Assembly (NCBI GenBank): GCA_947464665.1
Contig: CANHXV010000003.1
Coordinates: 1-34,779, forward strand
Source of the DNA: Comamonadaceae bacterium
GTDB lineage: Bacteria; Pseudomonadota; Gammaproteobacteria; Burkholderiales; Burkholderiaceae_C
Length of the DNA: 34,779 bases
Reading direction: 5' to 3'
Shown here: one piece after another, positions 23,415 through 33,005 of the stretch
Position numbering within the stretch: the stretch's first letter is position 1
Layout: each line of letters starts with the position of its first letter
The notes under the pieces: generated by a model
The model's input: only the letters and a program-made list of their open reading frames with translations
Told to the model about the DNA's origin: nothing
The model's database searches: none
Position numbers and translations under genes: made by a program

Positions 23415-24197
23415 GCCGGTCGCAAGATAATTCACCACCAATGAGGCAGCCACCAAGCCAAAACTTGCCGTCACTGTGACAGCCGATCCATAGCCGTGGC
23501 AGTTGAGTGTGCCGTCTCCTTCAATGAGGCAGGATGCATCGGGTGGCGCAACGTTTTCTCGACTGAATACGCAAAGTACACCTATTTTTTTGCCCTCTTT
23601 GGGAGCGCCCTTTTCTTTCCTGAGTCGATACCGCAATTGGGACAATAAGGGGTCGTGGGTCACCTTCGACAGATCGGCTTGCTCAACACGATGGGCTTCT
23701 TTCTTGCCCCCAGCAGCACCCAGCGTGACCATGAAAACTTTTTGCCGAATGGCCCAATCAGCCATGGTCACTTTGGCTTTGACCTGATCACAAGCATCGA
23801 CCACTGCCGTTAAGGGCACCAGACTTGAAGAAGATGAATTGATGCTGGCAACAAGCTCTAACCAGTTTTCTGGCGAAACAAAATCATCGACAACATGAAC
23901 ACGGCAATCCGAATTGATTTGGGCAATTCTTTCTTTCATGGCCATAACTTTGGCTTGTCCCAAGGTGCTTTCTAAAGCATGGATTTGACGATTGATATTG
24001 GATTCGGCAATGTGGTCCATGTCGATCAAGGTCAACTCACCAACGCCACTTCTGGCCAATGCTTCAGCAATCCAAGAACCCACCCCACCAATGCCCACAA
24101 TCAACACGTGTGAACGTGCTATGTGATCTGCGCCGGTCAGACCATAAAGTCTGGCCATGCCTCCAAACCTTCGACTGGCAATGTTTGTTTCAGTCAC
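23394..24197 (-). CDS. tcdA: tRNA threonylcarbamoyladenosine dehydratase (CsdL/TcdA)
   Basis: ThiF/E1-like: RFGGMARLYG, HVLIVGIGGVGSWIAEALARSGVGELTLIDMD, NINRQIHAL and LVPLTAVVDACDQVKAK. Confidence 0.93.
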   Translation of the reverse strand: MTETNIASRRFGGMARLYGLTGADHIARSHVLIVGIGGVGSWIAEALARSGVGELTLIDMDHIAESNINRQIHALESTLGQAKVMAMKERIAQINSDCRVHVVDDFVSPENWLELVASINSSSSSLVPLTAVVDACDQVKAKVTMADWAIRQKVFMVTLGAAGGKKEAHRVEQADLSKVTHDPLLSQLRYRLRKEKGAPKEGKKIGVLCVFSRENVAPPDASCLIEGDGTLNCHGYGSAVTVTASFGLVAASLVVNYLATGLANPKI

Positions 24198-24227
24198 AGC
24201 GTGATTTTAAAAAACGCTTACGCAGAA

Positions 24228-25331
24228 TCAAGCTTGACGCAAATCGTATTGCAAGGCCGCATAGGCACCCGCAACGATGGCCAAGCTTGCAATCATGCTG
24301 TTGAAGCTGAGCGTTGAGAGGCCGCTTAAGCCCTGTCCGATGGAGCACCCCATGGCGAGCACTGCACCTAGCCCCATGAAACTGGCACCCACAAGATGAC
24401 GGCGCATGTCGGCTGCGTTGGTAAAGCCTTCTAGCTTCAGAGTCCCTTGAAACCAAGCACTGATGAAAGAGCCAACACAAACACCCAGCACACTAACCAA
24501 ACCCATGGTCAAGCGCTTGGTGCCGTCGCTGAAGTAAATCAAAGCGTCCAAAGCCAAAGCCACCGGGCCCGTGAAACTAAGGGCTTCCATTTTGCGGCTT
24601 GAAGTGGCGAGGAAAAATTCCTCCAGTGTTTCGGGGTGTTCCAAGCCGTGCCCTAAAACGCCAGAAATCCACCAGACCCCACAAATCACGAGGCCGACTA
24701 AAATGCCCGTTAACACATTGTGAAGCGTTAAGAAATTTTGATCTTTCAAAATCCATAAAAGCAAAAGTGCAGAAACCAAGCAAGCAGCGCCAAAAATACC
24801 AACAGGCAACGAAACATTGAAATAATGGCTCAGCCACTGACCCGCAAACAGGCCCTGCGGCATTTCAATTTTCACGGCATCAATGTAGTTCACACGTCCG
24901 ACCGCCAAGAGGCCCTTCATGGCAGAAAGGGCAACGACGCCCATGACAAGCAACACCCACAAAGCTTTCAAGTTACCTGCACCTAAACGAACCAGCGTCT
25001 TTGAGCCACATCCAGAAGCCCACACCATGCCCCAGCCGAACAACAAGCCACCCAGCCAGGATGAAAGCCACAACAGGTCTTGGGTGGCATAGATGGATTG
25101 AAGGGGGTTAATCAGGCCGGCATAAGCCATGCATCCAAAGCCAAAAATGGCAACAGCCAAGGCAAGGGCCCACTGGCGCAAGCGGTCAAAATTTTCCATG
25201 ATGACCGCATCGCTGACTGCGCCCATGGTACAAAAATGAGAACGGTGAAAAAGAGCACCCAAGAACAAAGAGACTACAGCCGTAGAACTCAATACCAACC
25301 ACTGCAAATGGGCAAGTTGAGGCTCAGTCAT
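24228..25331 (-). CDS. YeeE/YedE family (TsuA-like) thiosulfate/sulfur-compound transporter
   Basis: Multi-TM protein with HRSHFCTMGAVSDA, WASGCGSKTLVRLGAGNLK and AMGCSIGQGLSGLS, Cys motifs resembling those of YeeE/TsuA. Confidence 0.85.
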   Translation of the reverse strand: MTEPQLAHLQWLVLSSTAVVSLFLGALFHRSHFCTMGAVSDAVIMENFDRLRQWALALAVAIFGFGCMAYAGLINPLQSIYATQDLLWLSSWLGGLLFGWGMVWASGCGSKTLVRLGAGNLKALWVLLVMGVVALSAMKGLLAVGRVNYIDAVKIEMPQGLFAGQWLSHYFNVSLPVGIFGAACLVSALLLLWILKDQNFLTLHNVLTGILVGLVICGVWWISGVLGHGLEHPETLEEFFLATSSRKMEALSFTGPVALALDALIYFSDGTKRLTMGLVSVLGVCVGSFISAWFQGTLKLEGFTNAADMRRHLVGASFMGLGAVLAMGCSIGQGLSGLSTLSFNSMIASLAIVAGAYAALQYDLRQA

Positions 25332-25337
25332 GCCGAA

Positions 25338-26129
25338 TTATTTCAAGCGACTGAGTCGATCTTTGGCCGTTTGTGCTGCATCGCTGTTGGGATGCAATTT
25401 GATCAAATCTTCCATGGCTTTTCTGGCGGCCTTCAGGTCCTTGAGCTCGACCAAACAATTCGAAATGGCCAGCATGGCGTCTGGGGCACGCGTGTGAAGT
25501 GGCGCAATGTTCAAGAGCTTTCTAAAATTGAGCATCGACTCTTTGTAGTCTTTGGTGGCGTATTGTGCATTGCCTAACCAAAACAGAGCAGAAGATGCAT
25601 AACCGCTGCTGGGGTGACTTAGCAAAAAGCCAAGTAAGCTGCTTTGCGCGGCCGCAAAATCGCCAGTTCGAAAGACTGCAAGCGCATTGTCAAATTGCTT
25701 CTTCTCTGCAGGGTCAGCTTGAAACTCCAGGCCGTCTAAAACAATTTTGACAGGCTCAAACCTATTCAACCTTGCGTCGATACTTTGCAGAATGTCTTTT
25801 TGCTTCAGCTGTATGTCTGTGAGCTCACGCAACAAATTTTCTAAGGTGCCGTTAAGTTTTGATTGCTCAGATTTCAAAGCTTCAATTTGGTTTTGCAACT
25901 CAAGCAAACCGCCCCTTAAGTTGGTATTTTCAGCCGCTTGAGACTTCACAATATCAGCTGTTTGAGATTTTAAATTTTGCTGTGCTGTTTCAAGTCGCTG
26001 CCGCAAATCCAAGATGGCGCGGCGGGCTTCATCATCTCCAAACAAGGCTGCATTGGCAAGCAAACTTAGGCTAGACAACCAGCATGCCAAGCCCAATTGA
26101 AGGAAGAATAAATAAGCCCGATTTCGCAT
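25338..26129 (-). CDS. cpoB: Tol-Pal system protein CpoB/YbgF
   Basis: Signal peptide, coiled coil and C-terminal TPR region (AVFRTGDFAAAQSSLLGFLLSHPSSGYASSALFWLGNAQYATKDYKESM), downstream of pal. Confidence 0.92.
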   Translation of the reverse strand: MRNRAYLFFLQLGLACWLSSLSLLANAALFGDDEARRAILDLRQRLETAQQNLKSQTADIVKSQAAENTNLRGGLLELQNQIEALKSEQSKLNGTLENLLRELTDIQLKQKDILQSIDARLNRFEPVKIVLDGLEFQADPAEKKQFDNALAVFRTGDFAAAQSSLLGFLLSHPSSGYASSALFWLGNAQYATKDYKESMLNFRKLLNIAPLHTRAPDAMLAISNCLVELKDLKAARKAMEDLIKLHPNSDAAQTAKDRLSRLK

Positions 26130-26142
26130 AAAACAGATTCAA

Positions 26143-26661
26143 TCAGTATTTGATTTCAACACGGCGATTTTTGGCATAGGTTGCTTCATCGGCACCCGAG
26201 GCAGCAGGCTTTTCTTTGCCAAAACTAATCGCTTCAAGTTGTGCATCGCTGACACCCAACAAGGTCAGTGCGCGGCGAACCGTTTCAGCTCGTTTTTGTC
26301 CAAGGGCCAAGTTGTATTCACGACCACCCCGGTCGTCGGTATGTCCTTCAAGCTGTACTTTGAATTGCTTGTTAGATTGCAGATGCGCCGCATTGCGCTC
26401 CAAAACAGCACGCGCTTCTGGTTTCAATGTAAAACTGTCGTAGTCGAAATACACCACATTCACGCCAGCAGGTGCCACACCTTGTGCACCCGCTTTGCCA
26501 CTCACAACAGGAGCGACGTTGCTTTGTGCTGCATCTGTTGTGGCGGGAGCCGCAGCAGAAGCGTTTTTGTCTTCAACAGGCACCTCGTTCAATTTGACGC
26601 CAGATGAGCAGGCAGCCAAGGCTGCTGTCAATGCCAAAATCCAAAGACTACGTTTGATCAT
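26143..26661 (-). CDS. pal: Peptidoglycan-associated lipoprotein Pal
   Basis: Lipobox LAAC and OmpA-like domain VYFDYDSFTLKPEARAVLERNA...LEGHTDDRGGREYNLALGQKRAE. Confidence 0.96.
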   Translation of the reverse strand: MIKRSLWILALTAALAACSSGVKLNEVPVEDKNASAAAPATTDAAQSNVAPVVSGKAGAQGVAPAGVNVVYFDYDSFTLKPEARAVLERNAAHLQSNKQFKVQLEGHTDDRGGREYNLALGQKRAETVRRALTLLGVSDAQLEAISFGKEKPAASGADEATYAKNRRVEIKY

Positions 26662-26684
26662 GAAAAAACTCCAACATTTAAAAT

Positions 26685-27986
26685 TTATCGGTAAGGACCC
26701 CAGGCGGGTTCACGAATATCACCACTTTGTCCAGAAAGTCTGGCTTTGATTTTGCCATCCAAAGTGGTCGTCATGAGCGCCTCGCGTCCTTGAAGCACCG
26801 TGGCATACACGATCAATTTGCTATTGGGTGCAAAGCTAGGGCGCTCATCGGCTGAGGTTTCAGTGATGGCACTTGTCTGGCCGGTGCTCAAGTTCATCAC
26901 TTGAACTTTGAACTGCCCCCCAACACGCGAGATGTAAGTCAGCCACCGCCCATCTGGGCTAAGTGCGGGTGAGATATTGTAACTTCCGCTGAAAGTGACT
27001 CTTTCAACCCCCGAACCGGTGTCGTTCATTTTGTAAATTTGAGGACTTCCACCTCGATCAGATACAAAGTAAATCTTCGAGCCATCTTGCGAAAAGCCAG
27101 GCTCTGTATCGATCCCTGAGTTTTGAGTTAAACGTTTAGCATCACCAGACGCCACGTCAATCAGGTACAACTGCGAACTGCCATCTCGGCTCAAAGTGGC
27201 CACCAATGAACGCCCATCAGGCGACCATGCAGGTGCGCTGTTAGAGCCTTTGAAATTGGCCATGATTTTGCGTTTGCCTGTGGCCAACTCATGCACATAA
27301 ATCACTGGTTTGCGAGATTCAAAAGAAACATAGGCCAGTTGATTGCCCTTTGGCGACCAAGAGGGAGAAATGATGGGCTCAGCACTTGTCAGTGCAGACT
27401 GAGCGTTTTCGCCATCAGAGTCAGCAATCCAAAGGCTGTATTTGCCGGTGGTTTTGGTGATGTAAGCAATTCGGGTTGCAAAGACACCCTTCTCCCCGGT
27501 GAGTTTTTCATAGACCCAGTCAGCCAAACGATGAGCTGATAACCGCAAATCGGCCGCGGCGACGGTTTCGCGGTAGTCCCCGCGCTCTTGCCCCGAAACG
27601 ACGTCCCACAACTTGGCGCGGACCTCGTAGCGTCCGTCCGCTAGGCGTGTTGAACTGCCTGCCACCAGGGCGTCTGCACTTTTCTGTCGCAACAAGGCAT
27701 GGTCAGGTCGAGACAGCTCATCCATGCTTAAACCCAAATTGGGCACCGCCCTGAATTGACCACTTCTTTCCAAATCGGCCAACAAGATGGCCGAAGTCTT
27801 CTGAGGCGCAGTCTCTTCGCCCTTGAAACTGGCAATGGCAATAGGAACTTGCGTTAAGCCAACACCCGAGACATCAACTTTGAACTGTGCCCATGCCGTG
27901 TTGGTGGCGAAGGCACAGGCTAACAACAAGGCATTGAAATGCACTTTGAAAAGAGAAAAATAGGTCAAAAATGAGGTCTTTTTCAT
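26685..27986 (-). CDS. tolB: Tol-Pal system beta-propeller protein TolB
   Basis: N-terminal TolB domain and repeated WD40-like blades (SPSWSPKGNQLAYVSFESRKPVIYVHELATGKR; LSPDGRWLTYISR). Confidence 0.96.
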   Translation of the reverse strand: MKKTSFLTYFSLFKVHFNALLLACAFATNTAWAQFKVDVSGVGLTQVPIAIASFKGEETAPQKTSAILLADLERSGQFRAVPNLGLSMDELSRPDHALLRQKSADALVAGSSTRLADGRYEVRAKLWDVVSGQERGDYRETVAAADLRLSAHRLADWVYEKLTGEKGVFATRIAYITKTTGKYSLWIADSDGENAQSALTSAEPIISPSWSPKGNQLAYVSFESRKPVIYVHELATGKRKIMANFKGSNSAPAWSPDGRSLVATLSRDGSSQLYLIDVASGDAKRLTQNSGIDTEPGFSQDGSKIYFVSDRGGSPQIYKMNDTGSGVERVTFSGSYNISPALSPDGRWLTYISRVGGQFKVQVMNLSTGQTSAITETSADERPSFAPNSKLIVYATVLQGREALMTTTLDGKIKARLSGQSGDIREPAWGPYR

Positions 27987-28046
27987 GGGAATGGCTGTTC
28001 AATACACCGTTAATTTAACATTGTGACACGCGTTAAAATCAAATCA

Positions 28047-29843
28047 ATGACAAATAACGCCCTTGACAGCACCCAACAGGAATTAAGTTACCTGCGCCGG
28101 ATGCGCCGTCTTTGGCCTTACTTTGGCAAACAACAAGGCACTTGGGTGCTTGCCATCTTGGCCACAGTCGCTGCGGCAGCCACTGAGCCTCTCATTCCAG
28201 CCCTGTTTAAACCCTTGCTCGATGAGGGATTTGCTGAAAATAGCTTGCCTCTTTGGATGGTTCCGACTGCCGTCATCGGGATTTTTTTCGTCAGAGGCCT
28301 TGCATTTTTTGTGTCGCAATATGCCCTAGCGCGCATTGCCAACGATGGCATGAAAGCACTGCGTGAGGCTTTATTTCGCAGATTGATGCAGGCTGACATG
28401 TCTGTTTTCAGCCAACAATCTGCCAGCGCCTTGTCCAATACATTGGTTTACGAAGTTCAAACGGGCGCGACACAGCTCATATCAGCCCTGTTGGGCCTCT
28501 CTAGAGATGGCTTTACCCTGCTGGCCTTAATCAGCTACTTGATGTTTTTGAACTGGAAACTCACCATGTTGGTCTTCATCGTGGTACCTGGCTCAGCTTG
28601 GATCATGAAGAAGCTCTCCAAACGCCTTTATGGCTTGACCCGTGACAGTCAATCAGCAACTGACAACTTAGCTTACGTGGTGGAAGAAAATGTTTTGGCC
28701 CACCGCATGGTTCGATTACACGGCGCCCAAGATAGTCAGCTGAATCGTTTCCAGTCATTAAGCCAACGACTCAGGAGTTTGGCGTTGAAATCGACCATCG
28801 CATCGGCCGCCATGTCGCCCCTCACCCAACTGATGGCAGCCGTGGCTTTGTCTATGGTGTTGGTGGTTGCCTTGATTCAAAGTCGAGCGGGCTTACAAGG
28901 AGCCACGGTCGGTGGCTTTGTTGCTTTCATCACGGCCATGTTGATGCTGGTCTCTCCCATCAAGCGACTGGCCGATATCGCAACCCCCATCACAAGGGGA
29001 TTAGCCGCACTGGAACGAGGTTTGCGTTTGTTAGAGGAAGTTGAAGTTGAAGTAGATCGACACGCTACCCGCCAAAAAGTTGAAACCCACGATACCGCAT
29101 TGCAATCAAGCCAAGGGCCCTGTATTGAGTTTCAAAAGGTCCATGTTCAATACTCTGCGGATACTTCTCCGGCTTTGAGCAATTTATGCCTAAGCATTCA
29201 ATCTGGTGAAACTGTGGCTTTTGTGGGCACCAGTGGCTCTGGTAAAACCACTTTGGTCAATTTGCTGCCTCGGTTCGTACAACCCAGTTCTGGTCAAGTT
29301 TTGTTACAGGGATCTGATATTCAAGACTGGCCGCTTCAACAATTGCGTCAGCAGTTTGCCATGGTCAGTCAAGATGTTGTGATGTTGAACGACACCGTTG
29401 CAGCCAACATTGCATTGGGACAGCTTGTCGATCGCACCAAAATACAAGCGTGTTTAGAAGCGGCCAACCTGGACGAACATGTCGGCAAGCTGCCTCAAGG
29501 CATGGACACGATGTTAGGTCACAACGCCACCGAACTGTCAGGCGGTCAACGTCAGCGTTTGGCGATTGCCCGAGCCCTTTATAAAAATGCACCCATTCTC
29601 ATTTTGGACGAAGCCACATCCGCCTTGGACAATGAATCAGAACGCTGGGTTCAAGATGCTTTGCAAAATCTCATGAAGGGTCGCACCACCTTGATCATCG
29701 CGCACCGGCTATCAACCATCGAACATGCCGACAGGGTGATTGTCATGTCGAACGGTGAAATTGTAGAGCAAGGCCGTCACGAAGAACTTCTGAAGGCAGG
29801 TGGTGTTTATTCAAGGCTGCATCACAAAAGCGATGTAGCTTGA
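28047..29843 (+). CDS. msbA: Lipid A export ABC transporter ATP-binding/permease protein MsbA
   Basis: Fused TM and ATPase exporter; FVGTSGSGKTTLVNLLPRFVQP, ELSGGQRQRLAIARALYKNAPILILDEATSALD. ORF opens at 28023; ATG at 28047 preferred. Confidence 0.9.
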   Translation: MTNNALDSTQQELSYLRRMRRLWPYFGKQQGTWVLAILATVAAAATEPLIPALFKPLLDEGFAENSLPLWMVPTAVIGIFFVRGLAFFVSQYALARIANDGMKALREALFRRLMQADMSVFSQQSASALSNTLVYEVQTGATQLISALLGLSRDGFTLLALISYLMFLNWKLTMLVFIVVPGSAWIMKKLSKRLYGLTRDSQSATDNLAYVVEENVLAHRMVRLHGAQDSQLNRFQSLSQRLRSLALKSTIASAAMSPLTQLMAAVALSMVLVVALIQSRAGLQGATVGGFVAFITAMLMLVSPIKRLADIATPITRGLAALERGLRLLEEVEVEVDRHATRQKVETHDTALQSSQGPCIEFQKVHVQYSADTSPALSNLCLSIQSGETVAFVGTSGSGKTTLVNLLPRFVQPSSGQVLLQGSDIQDWPLQQLRQQFAMVSQDVVMLNDTVAANIALGQLVDRTKIQACLEAANLDEHVGKLPQGMDTMLGHNATELSGGQRQRLAIARALYKNAPILILDEATSALDNESERWVQDALQNLMKGRTTLIIAHRLSTIEHADRVIVMSNGEIVEQGRHEELLKAGGVYSRLHHKSDVA

Positions 29844-29844
29844 A

Positions 29845-31320
29845 TCAAAGCAGCACAATGTCGTATTGTTCTTGCCCCATTGCGGTTTCGCTTTGAAGCG
29901 AAATGGGCTTGGCTATGAAATCAGACAGTGCAGCCAGATGTTGGCTCTCCTCGTCAAGCAACAACTCGATGACTGCAGGCGCAGCCACTACGCGAAATTC
30001 TCGAGGATTGAACTGACGAGCCTCTCGCAGTATTTCACGCAAGATATCGTAAACCACCGTTCGATTGGTTTTGACAATGCCTTTGCCGTCACAACTTGGG
30101 CAAGGTTCACACAGCATGTGAGACAAAGATTCGCGGGTACGCTTGCGCGTCATCTCCAACAAACCCAACTGTGAAAATCCGCCGGCCATTGTTTTGACGC
30201 GATCGCGGCTTAGTTGCTTTTTAAACTCTTCAAGAACAGCAGTTTGATGCTCTTCACGCGACATATCAATGAAATCAACAATGATGATGCCACCCAGATT
30301 TCGCAATCGCAATTGTCTGGCAATGGCATGTGCTGCCTCTAAATTTGTTTTGAAAATGGTGTCATCAAAATTCCGCGCACCGACGTAGCCCCCTGTATTG
30401 ACATCGACAGTGGTCAGGGCTTCGGTTTGGTCAATGATCAGGTAGCCACCCGACTTCAATTCAACTCGACGTCCTAGTGCTTTGGCCACTTCCTCATCAA
30501 TTGAATACAAATCAAAAATAGGCCGCTCACCTTTGTAGAGTTGAAGCCGAGTTGCCGAAGCGGGCATGAACTCTTTGGCAAAATGTGCCAAATGTTCAAA
30601 TTGTTCTTTAGAGTCAATGCGAATGGTTTGAGTGCCTTCTCTAACAAGATCGCGCAAAACTCTTTGTAAAAGCGTAAGGTCTTGGTGAAGCAATGACTGC
30701 ACCGGAAGTTTGATGGAGGCATCCTTGATTCGCGCCCAAGTTTTACGGAGGTAAGCAATGTCCTCTCCCAGCTCGATGTCACTTGAGTCTTCTGCATTGG
30801 TGCGCAAAATAAAACCACCCCCTTGCGCGCCCACTAAATTTTGTAAACGCGATCTTAAAGCGTCACGCTGTTCCGATGGAATTTTTTGAGATACACCGAT
30901 GTGATCGTCTTGCGGCAAAAAGACCAAATGTCTGCCTGCAATGCTAATTTGAGTTGAAAGCCTAGCGCCCTTGGTACCGATTGGATCTTTGACCACCTGA
31001 ACCATCAAGGCTTGGCCTTCAAAAACTTGTTTTTCAATGGGCACCAAAGGCTGACTACTGCGTGCAACTTGCGGCGGCTCGCCTTCCGGCTGTCTTTGCC
31101 AGACATCGGCCACGTGCAAAAAGGCAGCGCGCTCTAGGCCAATGTCAATAAAGGCCGACTGCATGCCAGGCAAGACACGCGCAACCTTGCCTAAATAGAC
31201 ATTGCCTACCAGACCACGCTCAAGCGATCTTTCTACGTGCAACTCTTGCACAGCACCCTGCTCCACCACGGCAACGCGTGTTTCTTGCGGGGACCAATTG
31301 ATTAAAATATCTTGTTGCAT
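29845..31320 (-). CDS. rng: Ribonuclease G (RNase E/G family)
   Basis: S1-like N-terminus (MQQDILINWSPQETRVAVVEQGAVQELHVERS), LIIDQTEALTTVDVNTGGYVGARNFDDTIFKTNLEAA and Zn-link CPSCDGKG. Confidence 0.94.
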   Translation of the reverse strand: MQQDILINWSPQETRVAVVEQGAVQELHVERSLERGLVGNVYLGKVARVLPGMQSAFIDIGLERAAFLHVADVWQRQPEGEPPQVARSSQPLVPIEKQVFEGQALMVQVVKDPIGTKGARLSTQISIAGRHLVFLPQDDHIGVSQKIPSEQRDALRSRLQNLVGAQGGGFILRTNAEDSSDIELGEDIAYLRKTWARIKDASIKLPVQSLLHQDLTLLQRVLRDLVREGTQTIRIDSKEQFEHLAHFAKEFMPASATRLQLYKGERPIFDLYSIDEEVAKALGRRVELKSGGYLIIDQTEALTTVDVNTGGYVGARNFDDTIFKTNLEAAHAIARQLRLRNLGGIIIVDFIDMSREEHQTAVLEEFKKQLSRDRVKTMAGGFSQLGLLEMTRKRTRESLSHMLCEPCPSCDGKGIVKTNRTVVYDILREILREARQFNPREFRVVAAPAVIELLLDEESQHLAALSDFIAKPISLQSETAMGQEQYDIVLL

Positions 31321-31325
31321 GGGGT

Positions 31326-31640
31326 CTATTTCAAAGATGTTGGAATGGGCCAAGACAAAAGTTCAGCCAGCCGGCAAACCACCCAGAAGGCTTCATCGGA
31401 GTGGATCAGCTCGGGGGTCACCAACAAGCCTTGCCAGCATTTTTCTAATGCATCGCTCTCGGTAATACCAAGCTGAAATTGTTGGGCACTGACTGTGTCG
31501 ATCAACATCGTGGCCATGTCTTCACAAAATTCATAACGCTGCGTTAATTCATTGCGAGGCAAGCTGGGCTTGTATTGACCTGGCTTGACGTACAGCATCA
31601 TGAATGATTCAGGCACAAAGCTTTGATTTTCCTCGTACAT
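31326..31640 (-). CDS. Conserved hypothetical small protein (104 aa) between icd and rng
   Basis: Complete ORF MYEENQSFVPESFMMLYVKPGQYKPS...LAELLSWPIPTSLK, 33 nt after the icd stop and 5 nt before the rng start, same strand. No function recognised. Confidence 0.8.
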   Translation of the reverse strand: MYEENQSFVPESFMMLYVKPGQYKPSLPRNELTQRYEFCEDMATMLIDTVSAQQFQLGITESDALEKCWQGLLVTPELIHSDEAFWVVCRLAELLSWPIPTSLK

Positions 31641-31673
31641 GTTAAAAGCAGGTTACGGTTGGAGAATCAGACA

Positions 31674-32927
31674 TCACATGAAATCAATCACGACTTGACC
31701 AAATCCTGAACAACTCACTTGAGATGCACCCTCCATCAGTTTTGCAAAATCATGGGTAACTCGCTTGCTTTGAATAGCGTCTTCCATGGCTTTCAGAATC
31801 AGGTCAGCAGCTTGCGTCCATCCCATGTAACGAAGCATCATTTCTGCTGACAAAATTTCAGAGCCAGGGTTCACATAGTCTTTGCCTGCAAACTTGGCCA
31901 ATGCATCGACGGTGGCCTCAAAACAAGCCACACTGTCTGACATGTTGGCACCGGGAGCAATGCCAATGCCTCCGACTTGTGCAGAAACCGCATCTGAGAT
32001 GTAGTCGCCATTGAGATTTAAAGTTGCAACAACCGAGAATTCTTGTGGACGCATCAGAATTTGCTGCAAGAAAGCATCCATGGCAATGTCTTTGACAGTG
32101 ATTTTCCGACCTGTCTTCGGATTTTGAATGTGGCACCAAGGCCCGCCGTCGATCGCTTGTGCGGCAAACTCAGTTTGCGCCAATTGGTAAGCCCAATCTC
32201 GAAACGCGCCTTCTGTGTATTTCATGATACTTCCCTTGTGCACAATGGTGACACTGGGTAGATCGTGGTCAATAGCGTATTGAACGGCCTTGCGCATCAG
32301 ACGTTGCGTGCCTTCGCTAGAAACAGGTTTAATGCCAATGCCTGAAGTCAATGGGAAACGAATGCTTTGAGCGCCCAACTCGTTGGTTAAAAAAGCAATG
32401 AGCTTTTGTGCCGCATCACTGTGCGCGGCATACTCAATACCTGCGTAAATATCTTCAGAGTTTTCGCGAAAAAGCGCAATGTTGGTTTTCTCGGGCTCTC
32501 GAACGGGCGAAGGAACACCTTTGAAATACCTCAAAGGCCTTAGACAAACATAGAGGTCTAATGCTTGGCGAATAGCCACATTGAGCGAGCGAATTTCGCC
32601 GGTGGCCGGCACACTCAATGGGCCTTTGATGGAAACCACATAATCTTTTAAAGCCGTCAGGGTTTCTGTTGGCAAATAAACATCAGCGCCATACAACTTT
32701 GTCGCCTTCTGACCTGCAAAGACCTCCATCCAGTGAATGCTTCGCTGGCCTTGATAGGCTTTCTTGACGGCCTCGTTCACCACTCGAATCATGACTGGCG
32801 TGATATCAACGCCGGTGCCATCGCCTTCGATGAAGGGAATGATTGGATTGACGGGAACATTCAATGTCTGGTCAGCATTGACCGTGATTTTTTCGCCTTG
32901 CGATGGAACTTGAATGTGCAGGTACAT
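31674..32927 (-). CDS. icd: NADP-dependent isocitrate dehydrogenase
   Basis: [56 protein letters not shown] and [25 protein letters not shown]; 417 aa. Confidence 0.97.
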   Translation of the reverse strand: MYLHIQVPSQGEKITVNADQTLNVPVNPIIPFIEGDGTGVDITPVMIRVVNEAVKKAYQGQRSIHWMEVFAGQKATKLYGADVYLPTETLTALKDYVVSIKGPLSVPATGEIRSLNVAIRQALDLYVCLRPLRYFKGVPSPVREPEKTNIALFRENSEDIYAGIEYAAHSDAAQKLIAFLTNELGAQSIRFPLTSGIGIKPVSSEGTQRLMRKAVQYAIDHDLPSVTIVHKGSIMKYTEGAFRDWAYQLAQTEFAAQAIDGGPWCHIQNPKTGRKITVKDIAMDAFLQQILMRPQEFSVVATLNLNGDYISDAVSAQVGGIGIAPGANMSDSVACFEATVDALAKFAGKDYVNPGSEILSAEMMLRYMGWTQAADLILKAMEDAIQSKRVTHDFAKLMEGASQVSCSGFGQVVIDFM

Positions 32928-33005
32928 GAAGTGTGTCTCCGATAATTCATTCTAGGACAAAATCAGTCACAATCCCGTTTACCTGACGTCCTCTTCGGCA
33001 CCCTC

